DNA of 31,004 bases from an uncultured Bacillaceae bacterium (GCA_937925695.1 CALAMD010000011.1:1-31004); one strand, 5' to 3'; shown: positions 1-7,984, counted from the first letter of the stretch. Notes: a model not told the origin generated them from the sequence alone. Numbers and translations are program-made.

Positions 1-60
1 GGGCACGCACCGCCGTGAGGGGGACGAACGCGGGTGTCGACCGGCGCTCCACCCCTGCTT
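1..60. other. Abrupt GC-rich edge segment, possible assembly artefact
   Basis: Counting by hand, 45 of these 60 bases are G or C (75%), while everything downstream is typical AT-rich Bacillaceae DNA. The change is sharp at about position 60, and no gene reaches into this stretch. A chimeric read or contig-end contamination is the simplest reading; a real compositional island cannot be excluded from one edge. Confidence 0.5.
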
Positions 61-85
61 AGGATGTTTTTTATGAGTAAATTGA

Positions 86-1396
86 TTAGGATTTTGTTTC
101 GTATTTGTCATGGACGCGATCTTGTAAATAAATATATTTGTACTTGCCTATAGAGGTTGTTTGATATAATTGGTAGCCTTTATCAATACAATTCGCGCAG
201 GCTTCCCTAGGAATGGTAATCGCGAATATACGGGTTCGTCCATCGGTTGAGTCAATTGTATTTACACCGGCACAATTTTCACATACTGTGTAAGTTTGGG
301 TTTGTCTTTCCGTAATGCCGTCGGTATCATAATAGATTTGCTGCTTTGTTTCAATGACATCTTTACCAGCAATCAATTGTTGTTGTATCTGTTGTCTATT
401 TTTCCACTGTTGATAGACGACTTCAGATATTTGTTTTGTATATTCAGTAATGTCTTTAGGTTGCTTTAATGCTGCTTCGTCATAATCAGGTTCAACAACA
501 TGGGAATAATCGATACCAGCCATCGCTAAAATGATACCTAAATTGACATACGGTAGCGCCCCTTCAATTGAGTAGCCACCCTCTAGTACAGCAATATCCG
601 GATTGAGTTTTTCATTTAGTTTTGCATAACCTTGGGCAGTGAAATTCATATTCGTTAATGGATCCGTATAATGGTTGTCTTGACCAGCTGAATTAATAAT
701 GAGATCTGGTTTAAATTCATCTAATATCGGTAGGACAACATGATCCAACACATATAAAAATCCTTCTTCACCTGTTCCTGGAGCTAGTGGAATATTGACG
801 TTGTAACCGACCGCACTTGGTCCACCGAATTCTTCAACGAAGCCTGTCCCTGGATACAACGTTCTTCCATCTTGGTGAAAGGAAATCACTAAAGTATCGG
901 GATCATTCCAATAGATATCCTGGGTACCGTCGCCATGATGGGCATCGGTATCAATGATCGCTACCCGCATATTACCAAAGCGTTGACGTAAATGTTCCAC
1001 CATCACGGCTTCTACGTTGATGATACAAAATCCTCGATCCCCATAGACAACCCTAAACGCATGATGGCCAGGAGGGCGAACGAGGGCAAAGGATTTATCG
1101 ACTTCGTTATTCATCATCGCAACACCAGCTCTGATCGCACCGCCAGCAGCAATTAAATGGGACTCGGTTACCCTCGTTGCTACATCTGGAACTGGGAAAT
1201 GTACCCGTAAAATATCTTTTTCTTCTGCTAAGGTTGGGTTATAAAAATGAATACCCGGAATATCCTCTATTCCTTCTTCAAATAGCTGATCCTGTGTGTA
1301 TAATAATCGTTCTTCTCTTTCGGGATGGGTTTCACTAATGGCCCAATCAAAAGCAGGGAATAGAACTAATCCGAGTTTATTTTTAGCTTTGAGCAT
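86..1396 (-). CDS. Histone deacetylase-fold amidohydrolase with C-terminal Cys4 tail
   Basis: A 436-aa protein of the arginase/deacetylase superfamily (AcuC, acetylpolyamine amidohydrolase and class I/II HDAC relatives), expected to remove acetyl or acyl groups from lysine, polyamine or another amide using zinc. The catalytic set is complete: RPPGHHA with His111-His112, DTDAHHGDG with zinc ligands Asp151 and His153, the third ligand Asp240 in SAGQD, and the transition-state Tyr275 in GGY. After the catalytic domain (about 1-300) comes a helical, Gln-rich linker and a tail with two CxxC pairs (Cys372/375 and Cys400/403), which looks like a zinc ribbon. The ATG at 1394-1396 lies inside the end of the upstream hyuA-like gene (14-nt overlap), so the two are probably translationally coupled. 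No signal peptide or membrane segment is visible, so it is likely cytoplasmic. Family is clear; substrate is unknown. Confidence 0.88.
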   Translation of the reverse strand: MLKAKNKLGLVLFPAFDWAISETHPEREERLLYTQDQLFEEGIEDIPGIHFYNPTLAEEKDILRVHFPVPDVATRVTESHLIAAGGAIRAGVAMMNNEVDKSFALVRPPGHHAFRVVYGDRGFCIINVEAVMVEHLRQRFGNMRVAIIDTDAHHGDGTQDIYWNDPDTLVISFHQDGRTLYPGTGFVEEFGGPSAVGYNVNIPLAPGTGEEGFLYVLDHVVLPILDEFKPDLIINSAGQDNHYTDPLTNMNFTAQGYAKLNEKLNPDIAVLEGGYSIEGALPYVNLGIILAMAGIDYSHVVEPDYDEAALKQPKDITEYTKQISEVVYQQWKNRQQIQQQLIAGKDVIETKQQIYYDTDGITERQTQTYTVCENCAGVNTIDSTDGRTRIFAITIPREACANCIDKGYQLYQTTSIGKYKYIYLQDRVHDKYETKS

Positions 1397-3071
1397 CTAG
1401 GTCCACTCCTTCTTTAAAAGCATCAGTTATACCTGGTTTTACTTGGGCTTTGAGACGGATAATTTTTCCACTCGTAAAGAAGCCCCTGACGACATTAAAT
1501 GATTGTTCTTCGATAAATTCTGTTTCAATGGCTTCTCTGTTTGCCCCTAACTGTTGAGCATGATCAATGAGTAGCTCAATCGCTCTTTCCTTAGCCATCT
1601 CTAGGGTGAAATGTTCACTAATTTTTTGTTGGATACCAAGTTCAGGAACGGTGAGCGTTTTAGCAACTGTATCAGCCTCAAGGGTAATTTCTGTTGTCGT
1701 ATGAGCCAGCGCAGCACCAACAGCATTAGCAACGTGATAGTTTTTAGGGAAATAACATGGTAATTCAAATGCTTCTTTAAGGAAAGGTGCTAATACTTTT
1801 GCTGGTCCACCAATGAGATTAATTAACTGTGGGCGGACAATTCTTCCATCAAGCAATTCTTTAATGGTGTAGACAGGCTGACTATTTACTTCTTTGAGCA
1901 AGTCTGTAGCCTTGTTATGAATCCTTTGGGCCATTTGTCGTAAAATCATGTTGGCGACTTCTTCAACTGATAATTGTAATGGCTTGGCTAAGGATCCTAT
2001 GGCTCTAATCGCATTTTCTCGGTTACCATAATCAAGATAGCCTAAGACAATCATCGCATCAGTTGGCGTTGGCACAGGTCCCCCTAATGCCATTGGTGAT
2101 CCTTTTCGTTCTGGACCAATTGCAAGCTTTCCGTCCTTTATTTCAATTGCACTATCTCCACCTAAGCCAATTGAATAACTGTAAATGGAACGAACGAGGG
2201 TTTTGTATTTATTAATTTTAATACCTTTCGGTTCAAACAAGGGTACGCCATCAACTAAGAAAAAAATGTCAGTTGTTGTTCCGCCTATATCTAACAGGAT
2301 CGCGTCTTTATTCGTTGGTAACATGGCGTTCATTCCCATAAGGCTTGCAGCTGGTCCTGAAAGAATTGTTTCAACTGGCATTTGTTCTGCGCTCGTTAAA
2401 TTCATTGTTCCGCCATCAGCCTTTAGGATGTACAAGGGGATATGGCTCAAACCTTCCCTTTCCATTGCTTGTTTTAAATGTTTGGAAAATTGATTAAAGG
2501 TCTGATAAATCGCGGCATTTAAATAGGTTGTAAAAACGCGACGGGGAAAGTTTAGTTTACCGGACATCGTATGACCCATTGTCACAACCGGAAAGTCTTC
2601 TTTTAGTAATTTCTGTATCGTTTTTTCGTGATTCGGGTTGCGGGTTGAAAATTTCGTTACCACGCCACATGCATGAATGTTTTTTTCTTTTAGTGGCTGA
2701 ATTTGACTAGTGATCTCGTCGCTATTTAACGCTTTGACAACACGACCACGATGATCTATATAGCCTGAAAGAAAAATATTTTCATCGCCACAAGCAAGAA
2801 ATTCCTCGGGTAACCCAGGACCGCTTTGGATAAACATGGCTACAGAAGAAATTTTTCTTTCAACAATAGCATTAGTCGAAACGGTTGTACTTAAATTGAT
2901 TTGTTTAATATGAGATGGATCAATTTTCACAAGTAACTCCTTTAATGTTGTCCAAATTGATTGGAACATGTCCTTTCTATCAATGGGACGTTTTGCCGTG
3001 TGGATAATTTTTCCCTTTGAAATTAGGACGGCATCTATATGGGTACCGCCCATATCTAATCCGATAATCAC
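1383..3071 (-). CDS. Hydantoinase/oxoprolinase family protein, HyuA-like ASKHA ATPase
   Basis: A 562-aa protein of the HyuA / 5-oxoprolinase / acetone carboxylase alpha-type family, which uses ATP to activate amide or carbonyl substrates. The ASKHA nucleotide-binding signatures are visible: phosphate-1 GLDMGGTHIDAV at residues 4-15, SGPAAS at 238-243, phosphate-2 DIGGTTTD at 261-268 and an adenosine motif LIGGPAKVLAPF near 417-428. It is shorter than many HyuA proteins and no HyuB partner gene adjoins it. The GTG start at 3069-3071 is supported by a strong GAGGAGG a few bases upstream. It is divergent from infC and is first in a two-gene unit with the deacetylase-fold gene. Orphan HyuA proteins have been annotated as hydantoinases without proof, so the reaction is open. 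Confidence 0.88.
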   Translation of the reverse strand: MIIGLDMGGTHIDAVLISKGKIIHTAKRPIDRKDMFQSIWTTLKELLVKIDPSHIKQINLSTTVSTNAIVERKISSVAMFIQSGPGLPEEFLACGDENIFLSGYIDHRGRVVKALNSDEITSQIQPLKEKNIHACGVVTKFSTRNPNHEKTIQKLLKEDFPVVTMGHTMSGKLNFPRRVFTTYLNAAIYQTFNQFSKHLKQAMEREGLSHIPLYILKADGGTMNLTSAEQMPVETILSGPAASLMGMNAMLPTNKDAILLDIGGTTTDIFFLVDGVPLFEPKGIKINKYKTLVRSIYSYSIGLGGDSAIEIKDGKLAIGPERKGSPMALGGPVPTPTDAMIVLGYLDYGNRENAIRAIGSLAKPLQLSVEEVANMILRQMAQRIHNKATDLLKEVNSQPVYTIKELLDGRIVRPQLINLIGGPAKVLAPFLKEAFELPCYFPKNYHVANAVGAALAHTTTEITLEADTVAKTLTVPELGIQQKISEHFTLEMAKERAIELLIDHAQQLGANREAIETEFIEEQSFNVVRGFFTSGKIIRLKAQVKPGITDAFKEGVDLDAQS

Positions 3072-3215
3072 AAATCTTGCCTCCTCATTAACTTATATAT
3101 ATAATATACCATGTTTAATAGGAACGAACTTTTGCGGATGAACGTGGCTGTCTTAGGATATAATGATGTTTTGTCGATTGGAAAATAGCCCAGCAAATCC
3201 ATATTTAATTTAAGT

Positions 3216-3244
3216 TTGACATCAAAATAGAATTGTGTTATATT
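3216..3244 (+). promoter_or_regulatory. Sigma-A promoter of infC-rpmI-rplT
   Basis: TTGACA at 3216-3221, a 17-bp spacer, and TATATT at 3239-3244 preceded by an extended TG (3236-3237). Predicted transcription starts near 3251, giving a leader of about 280 nt before the infC start codon. Confidence 0.75.
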
Positions 3245-3284
3245 TAGTTAGTCAATAGACTGAAACTTAATAAGTGATCTAAGA

Positions 3285-3416
3285 CAAGTAGAAGCACCCG
3301 CTTCTCACCTGATCAACGCCAAGTGGCTGTTGACTGGTTTTTTGAGAGATTATTTCTATTTCTATTTTAATTTCGAGATATGTGGGTGCCTTTGTGTGCC
3401 GACATTTTTTTTATGA
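3285..3416 (+). promoter_or_regulatory. L20 leader, autoregulatory RNA of the infC operon
   Basis: The untranslated region before infC carries the features I know from the Bacillus L20 (rplT) leader. There is a small hairpin GAAGC-ACCC-GCTTC at 3291-3304, a hairpin TCAAC-GCC / GGC-GTTGA at 3313-3333, TCTCA (3303-3307) pairing with TGAGA (3343-3347), and a long-range pairing between CACCC (3295-3299) and GGGTG (3384-3388). The last is followed by a T-run at 3405-3412. In B. subtilis, excess ribosomal protein L20 binds this leader and promotes premature termination; the same mechanism is inferred here from the conserved layout. Confidence 0.8.
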
Positions 3417-3529
3417 TTATTTTTCATCGGAAACTTTACACAGAAATAACTTGATTACACAGAAAAATCTTGTCCAATAGATCCAATGTAGTAGTCAGTA
3501 TGTTAAATTATTTTTGGAGGTGGCTGGAT

Positions 3530-4045
3530 ATTAGCAAGGAACTGACGATTAATGAAAATATTCGTGCAAGAGAGGTTCGTCTCATCGATTCTAATGGAGA
3601 TCAGCTTGGGGTGAAATCACGTCAAGAAGCATTAAAAATTGCTGAAATGCGTGATCTTGATTTAGTGTTGGTTGCGCCAAGAGCAAAACCACCTGTTTGT
3701 AGAATTATGAACTATGGAAAATATCGCTATGAACAGCAAAAGAAAGAACAAGAAGCACGGAAGAAGCAAAAAGTGATTCAAGTCAAAGAAGTGCGTTTTA
3801 CTCCTGGAATTGGTGATCATGATTTTAATACGAAACTAAGAAATGCACGGAGATTTTTAGAAAAAGGTGACAAGGTAAAAGCATCTGTTCGTTTCCGTGG
3901 ACGTGCAATTACCCATAAAGACCTTGGTCGTGAAGTGTTAGATCGCTTAGCTGAAGAGCTAAAAGATGTGGCAACCATTGAAACAAAGGCTAAAATGGAA
4001 GGCCGTAACATGTTTATGATGTTGGCACCACATCAAGATAAATAA
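3530..4045 (+). CDS. infC: Translation initiation factor IF-3
   Basis: IF3 binds the 30S subunit, prevents premature 50S joining and proofreads start codon and initiator tRNA. The protein matches the Bacillus factor throughout: N-terminal domain with NENIRAREVRLI and KSRQEAL, the lysine-rich linker (QQKKEQEARKKQK), and a C-terminal domain with HDFNTKLRNARRFLEKGDKVK and GRNMFMMLAP. The frame is open upstream to a TTG at 3470, but those residues are not IF3-like. The best start is the AUU at 3530-3532: GGAGG at 3516-3520 sits 9 nt upstream, and it yields a 171-aa protein beginning ISKELTINENIR, close to the 173-aa B. subtilis factor. AUU starts on infC are known and allow IF3 to repress its own translation. 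It is first gene of infC-rpmI-rplT. Confidence 0.95.
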   Translation: MSKELTINENIRAREVRLIDSNGDQLGVKSRQEALKIAEMRDLDLVLVAPRAKPPVCRIMNYGKYRYEQQKKEQEARKKQKVIQVKEVRFTPGIGDHDFNTKLRNARRFLEKGDKVKASVRFRGRAITHKDLGREVLDRLAEELKDVATIETKAKMEGRNMFMMLAPHQDK

Positions 4046-4074
4046 GCAATAGTCATTATGAGGAGGAAAAAGAC

Positions 4075-4269
4075 ATGGCAAAAATGAAAACACATAAAGG
4101 TTCACAAAAGCGTTTTAAGCGTACTGGTTCAGGTAAACTAAAACGTTCCCATGCTTATACAAGTCATTTATTTGCTAACAAATCACAAAAACAAAAGCGC
4201 AAGCTACGTAAATCAACACTCGTTTCACGTGGCGACCAAAAACGAATTGATACAATGATTCCGAGATAA
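4075..4269 (+). CDS. rpmI: 50S ribosomal protein L35
   Basis: A 64-aa, strongly basic protein with the L35 signature (MAKMKTHKGSQKRFKRTG at the N-terminus, then HLFANKS and LVSRGDQKRI). It is a structural protein of the large subunit. GAGGAGG lies about 9 nt before the ATG. It is the second gene of the infC operon, 29 nt after infC and 44 nt before rplT, and shares the L20-controlled leader. Length matches the family norm. Confidence 0.97.
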   Translation: MAKMKTHKGSQKRFKRTGSGKLKRSHAYTSHLFANKSQKQKRKLRKSTLVSRGDQKRIDTMIPR

Positions 4270-4313
4270 AAACATAATTTTTCGTAACAATAATAGTACA
4301 GGAGGTTATTACA

Positions 4314-4670
4314 ATGGCACGTGTTAAAGGCGGGACAGTTACACGTAGACGTCGTAAACGAATTTTAAAATTAGCAAAAGGTTATTATGGAGCGAAACAC
4401 GCACTATTTAAGACAGCAAAACAACAAGTTATTAAATCAGGACAATATGCATACCGTGATCGTCGTCAGAGAAAGCGTGATTTTCGTAAATTATGGATTG
4501 CTCGTATCAATGCAGCAGCACGATCCCACGACATTTCTTATAGTAGATTAATGCACGGTTTGAAATTAGCTGGCATTGAAGTAAATAGAAAAATGTTAGC
4601 TGATCTTGCTGTAAATGATGCAGAAGCATTCGCTAAAATTACTGAGCAGGCAAAAGCTGCTTTAAAATAA
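4314..4670 (+). CDS. rplT: 50S ribosomal protein L20
   Basis: A 118-aa basic protein that binds 23S rRNA early in large-subunit assembly and, in Bacillus, also represses its own operon through the leader upstream of infC. The sequence is typical: MARVKGGTVTRRRRKRILK, GYYGAKHALF, the arginine-rich YAYRDRRQRKRDFRKLWIARINAA segment (written here only as a landmark near residues 44-65), and SRLMHGLKLAGIEVNRKML. AGGAGG lies 9 nt before the ATG. It is last in the operon, followed by a terminator at 4681. Confidence 0.97.
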   Translation: MARVKGGTVTRRRRKRILKLAKGYYGAKHALFKTAKQQVIKSGQYAYRDRRQRKRDFRKLWIARINAAARSHDISYSRLMHGLKLAGIEVNRKMLADLAVNDAEAFAKITEQAKAALK

Positions 4671-4680
4671 ATTGATCATA

Positions 4681-4724
4681 AAAAGGGTCAGAACCATTAT
4701 ATTGATGGTGATGATCCTTTTTTT
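4681..4724 (+). terminator. Rho-independent terminator after rplT
   Basis: AAAAGGGTCAGAACCAT and ATGGTGATGATCCTTTTTTT can pair with a short AT-rich loop, followed by a run of seven T. It closes the infC-rpmI-rplT transcript. Confidence 0.85.
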
Positions 4725-4823
4725 GTTGCCTTGGATAATGTATAAACGACCATCATAATGTCTCATTTATGAACATATAGTAGGTTAGATAACTACAATC
4801 CTATTTTATAAAGGAGGCAGCTT

Positions 4824-5399
4824 ATGGAGTTGGTCGGTAGTTATGTAATGGCTATTGTTGAAACAAGTGGATTGTTTGCGCCACTATTATTTATTGTTTG
4901 TCATTTAGTCCGGCCATTATTGTTTCTACCAGTAATCGCAATTTGTATGGCAGGAGGGATATTTTTCGGAACTATCGCTGGAACATTATATTCAGTGGTT
5001 GGCATCACCTTATCAAGTATGGTTTTTTACTTAATTATCCGCTCGATGCCCAAAACATTCAATCATTTCCTTCATGCCAAACAAAAGGTCCTAGGCGATC
5101 ATACAACTTTTTCTTCAACCCAAATCACATTGCTTCGATTAATTCCATTTATTCACTTTCAGTTATTATCATTTTGTTTATTTGAAATATCCCCGAATTT
5201 TAAGGACTATATGAAATCATCCTTTTTCACGAGTATCCCTGCCACCGTGATGTACACTTCAATTGGTCAAACAATCAGTCGCTTACCATCCACGTATATG
5301 GTTTTAGCTATTTTTTTGTTTATCATCTTAATATATGTGTTTAGAAAACGAGAAATATCAATTAAATGGCATGAATTCTTTTCAAATGAGGCAATCTAA
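4824..5399 (+). CDS. VTT-domain (TVP38/TMEM64, DedA-related) membrane protein
   Basis: A 191-aa polytopic membrane protein. Hydrophobic segments lie at about residues 10-32, 36-70, 98-120, 130-148 and 155-175. The pattern of the SNARE-associated/VTT fold is present: a loop followed by AGGIFFGTIAGTLYSVVG with small residues, and a re-entrant-like LLRLIPFIHFQLLSFCLF. Characterised VTT and DedA relatives act as lipid scramblases or transporters of undecaprenyl phosphate or phosphatidylethanolamine; which applies here is unknown. An AAGGAGG stands about 7 nt before the ATG. It is separated from rplT by a terminator and ends 207 nt before the dUTPase gene, so it is probably transcribed alone. Confidence 0.75.
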   Translation: MELVGSYVMAIVETSGLFAPLLFIVCHLVRPLLFLPVIAICMAGGIFFGTIAGTLYSVVGITLSSMVFYLIIRSMPKTFNHFLHAKQKVLGDHTTFSSTQITLLRLIPFIHFQLLSFCLFEISPNFKDYMKSSFFTSIPATVMYTSIGQTISRLPSTYMVLAIFLFIILIYVFRKREISIKWHEFFSNEAI

Positions 5400-5606
5400 T
5401 TTGAATATCTTGAAATAATTGTCCATTGAACATTAGTTGAGCATCTCTTCTTCACTGTTTGCTATACCATTTCTATTAGATGAGTAGGACAATATTAATT
5501 GCAATTGCATCTTAGATAATAAATAATAGATATATGGGAAATAACCAAGTATTGTTAGCGAAGAAAACTTGGCCCCTTGCAGTTGGTGGAGAAGAGGTGA
5601 TACTCA

Positions 5607-6092
5607 TTGATTTGGCAAGAATTATTTCAAATGCAAAAAAAACTAGACGAATACATTGTGCGTAACAATCAATTAGAGGGTAAAGATTTATTTGATGAAA
5701 AATATCTTGCCTTGCTCGTTGAGATTGGTGAATTAGCAAATGAAACGAGATGTTTCAAATATTGGAGCACAAAGCCAAGCAGTCAGAAGCAAGATATATT
5801 AGAGGAATTTGTTGATGGTATTCATTTTTTGATGTCGTTAGGGATTGAAAAGAACTATGATTTTACGGTAACGACGATAGAGAAAACAACAATGAATGTC
5901 ACCGAACAATTTAACTTTATTTATGCTTCTTGTGTAAAATTTAAACAAGAGCCTACTGAAGAAAATTATGTGGCTATGTTTTCAGCTTATCTCCAATTAG
6001 GTGAATTGTTAGGTTTTAGTCTGGAGGATATTAAAAATTCATATTATGAAAAGAATAAAGTCAACTACGAACGCCAACTTCAAGGTTATTAA
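5607..6092 (+). CDS. Dimeric all-alpha dUTPase (dUTPase_2 family)
   Basis: A 161-aa alpha-helical protein of the dimeric dUTPase / MazG-like superfamily, which hydrolyses dUTP to dUMP and PPi and so keeps uracil out of DNA. The metal-binding helices are visible: LLVEIGELANETR (ExxE) at about residues 35-47 and EEFVDGIHFLMSLG (ExxxD type) at about 69-83; KYWS between them is typical. The start is TTG at 5607: the frame has a stop three codons upstream, and GAAGAGGTG at 5591-5599 serves as ribosome-binding site. It precedes the M42 peptidase gene by about 40 nt and may be co-transcribed with it. Confidence 0.85.
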   Translation: MIWQELFQMQKKLDEYIVRNNQLEGKDLFDEKYLALLVEIGELANETRCFKYWSTKPSSQKQDILEEFVDGIHFLMSLGIEKNYDFTVTTIEKTTMNVTEQFNFIYASCVKFKQEPTEENYVAMFSAYLQLGELLGFSLEDIKNSYYEKNKVNYERQLQGY

Positions 6093-6133
6093 TTTTGATG
6101 ATAAGATTTCAATCAGAAAGGATGCTATGACAA

Positions 6134-7219
6134 TTGACAACTTTAGATGAAACATTAACGATGTTGAAAGATTTAACAGATGCGAATGGAATTCCAGGAA
6201 ATGAAAAGGAAGTTCGCGATGTAATGACAAAGTATCTTGAGCCATACAGTGACGAGGTTTACACTGATAATTTAGGCAGTTTAATCGGGAAGAAAACAGG
6301 ACAAGCAGATGGACCCAAAGTAATGATTGCTGGTCATCTTGATGAAATCGGCTTTATGGTAACCCGGATCGATAAAAATGGTTTCATTTACTTTCAAACA
6401 GTTGGTGGCTGGTGGAGTCAAGTCATGTTGTCCCAACGAGTTACCATCATGACCAAGAAAGGTAATATCACCGGGGTGATTGGATCAAAACCGCCTCATA
6501 TTCTTTCACCTGCTGAACGGAAAAAGCCTGTTGAAATTAAGGATATGTTTATTGATATCGGTGCATCTAGTAAAGAAGAAGCTGAAGAATTTGGCGTGAG
6601 ACCAGGAGATTCAGTTGTACCGTATTTTGAATTTACCCAGTTAAAAAATGAAAAAATGTTAATGGCGAAAGCCTGGGATAACCGGATAGGTTGTGCGATC
6701 GCTATTGAAGTACTTAAACAATTGCAAGGTGTCAATCATCCAAATACTGTTTACGGTGTAGGCACAGTTCAAGAAGAAGTTGGCTTACGCGGGGCTCGGA
6801 CATCCGCCCATTTAATTGAACCAGATATTGCCTTTGGTGTTGACGTTGGTATTGCTGGCGATACACCAGGTATTTCTGATAAAGATGCTGACAGTAAACT
6901 TGGCGAGGGACCACAGATCGTTTTATATGATGCTTCAATGGTATCCCATAAAGGCTTAAGGGATTTTGTGATTGAAACAGCAAAAGAGCATAATATCCCT
7001 TATCAGTATACATCCATGCCTGGTGGCGGAACAGATTCTGGTGCCATTCATTTAACTGGCAATGGTGTACCGTCATTGTCAATTACCGTTGCTACTCGTT
7101 ATATTCATTCTCATGCAGCTATTTTACATCGGGATGACTTTGAAAATGCAGTAAAATTAATTGTTGAAACAATTAAGAAATTAGACAATGATAAATTAAA
7201 CGAAATCCGCTTAAAATAG
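6134..7219 (+). CDS. ysdC: M42 family glutamyl/leucyl-type aminopeptidase
   Basis: A 361-aa cytosolic co-catalytic metallopeptidase (TET/FrvX/YsdC family) that trims N-terminal residues from peptides, usually as a large self-compartmentalising assembly. The dinuclear metal site is intact: His68 in AGHLDEIGF, bridging Asp182 in KAWDNRIG, catalytic and ligand Glu214-Glu215 in VQEEVGLRGA, Asp237 in GVDVG and His325 in RYIHSH. The start is TTG at 6134; the nearby ATG at 6127 is out of frame. AGAAAGGATG lies upstream. A strong terminator shared with the convergent transglycosylase gene follows. Confidence 0.92.
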   Translation: MTTLDETLTMLKDLTDANGIPGNEKEVRDVMTKYLEPYSDEVYTDNLGSLIGKKTGQADGPKVMIAGHLDEIGFMVTRIDKNGFIYFQTVGGWWSQVMLSQRVTIMTKKGNITGVIGSKPPHILSPAERKKPVEIKDMFIDIGASSKEEAEEFGVRPGDSVVPYFEFTQLKNEKMLMAKAWDNRIGCAIAIEVLKQLQGVNHPNTVYGVGTVQEEVGLRGARTSAHLIEPDIAFGVDVGIAGDTPGISDKDADSKLGEGPQIVLYDASMVSHKGLRDFVIETAKEHNIPYQYTSMPGGGTDSGAIHLTGNGVPSLSITVATRYIHSHAAILHRDDFENAVKLIVETIKKLDNDKLNEIRLK

Positions 7220-7230
7220 ACATGAAAAAA

Positions 7231-7275
7231 GACTGTTTCATCAGGATCGCCTGATCGAAACAGTCTCTTTTTTAT
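7231..7275. terminator. Bidirectional terminator between ysdC and transglycosylase gene
   Basis: GACTGTTTC (7231-7239) pairs with GAAACAGTC (7257-7265), and inside it ATCAGG (7240-7245) pairs with CCTGAT (7250-7255). An A-run lies on the left and a T-run on the right, so it can stop transcription from both convergent genes. Confidence 0.9.
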
Positions 7276-7880
7276 GTATAGTAGTGTTGTAAAACTTTTT
7301 CTACATAATTTTGTGTTTCTTTGAATGGTGGGATACCGTTGTATTTATCTACATTTCCTGGACCTGCATTATAAGCTGCCAAGGCGAGTCGTAAATTACC
7401 TTGATAGCGATTTAGCATTTTATGTAAGTATTTCGTACCACCTTCAATATTTTGGACTGGATCATAAGGATTTGTCACTCCAAGCCCTCTGGCTGTATTC
7501 GGCATTAATTGCATCAGACCTTGGGCACCAGCCCTACTTTTAGCAAACATATTATAATTTGACTCTACTTTAATAATCGCATGGATTAGTCGTTCATCAA
7601 TCCCATACTTTCGTGCGGTTTGGCTAATAATCCCATCAAAGTTTGTTGTGGGAATTGTTGTATTAACATTTGCTTTATATGTATATGGTTGATGTAAAAC
7701 GGCATGATTAGCTCCAACTGATTGTCGATTCAAATACGTAGCTTGATTAATTTTTGCCTGTAGTAATTGTCTAAAGGCAATATCAGTTATTGGCTGATGT
7801 TGAGAAAATGGGCGATCTTCCGTAGTCATTAGCGACATCGCTTGATTTTGTATCATCAATTGTAAAGATCTAATATCCAT
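7272..7880 (-). CDS. yjbJ: Lytic transglycosylase, SLT domain (YjbJ-like)
   Basis: A 202-aa protein with a C-terminal SLT/lysozyme-like domain (about residues 82-200) that cleaves the MurNAc-GlcNAc bond of peptidoglycan, leaving 1,6-anhydroMurNAc. Catalytic Glu106 lies in AIIKVESNYN; the other family motifs are GAQGLMQLMPNTA (118-130) and ALAAYNAGPGNV (166-177). The first 80 residues are low in recognisable domain content, and there is no signal peptide or lipobox, so how it reaches the wall is not evident. GGAGG sits about 9 nt before the ATG and a good promoter lies at 7909-7937. The symbol follows resemblance to B. subtilis YjbJ and is less certain than the family. Confidence 0.87.
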   Translation of the reverse strand: MDIRSLQLMIQNQAMSLMTTEDRPFSQHQPITDIAFRQLLQAKINQATYLNRQSVGANHAVLHQPYTYKANVNTTIPTTNFDGIISQTARKYGIDERLIHAIIKVESNYNMFAKSRAGAQGLMQLMPNTARGLGVTNPYDPVQNIEGGTKYLHKMLNRYQGNLRLALAAYNAGPGNVDKYNGIPPFKETQNYVEKVLQHYYT

Positions 7881-7908
7881 CTTGAAACCTCCAATGGTAC
7901 TTGTCTAT

Positions 7909-7937
7909 ATCATACGTTGGAACTGACATTTTAGCAA
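7909..7937 (-). promoter_or_regulatory. Sigma-A-like promoter of the transglycosylase gene
   Basis: Read on the minus strand: TTGCTA (7932-7937), a 17-bp spacer, TATGAT (7909-7914). The predicted start leaves a short leader with the GGAGG ribosome-binding site. Confidence 0.55.
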
Positions 7938-7984
7938 GTATAATTGGCGTGAAGGTACGTGAGGGCACATTTATATAGGAACAC

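Noticed and set aside
2185..2493. 102-codon plus-strand frame opposite the hyuA-like gene
   Set aside because: Shadow of a well-supported gene; no family resemblance and no ribosome-binding site.
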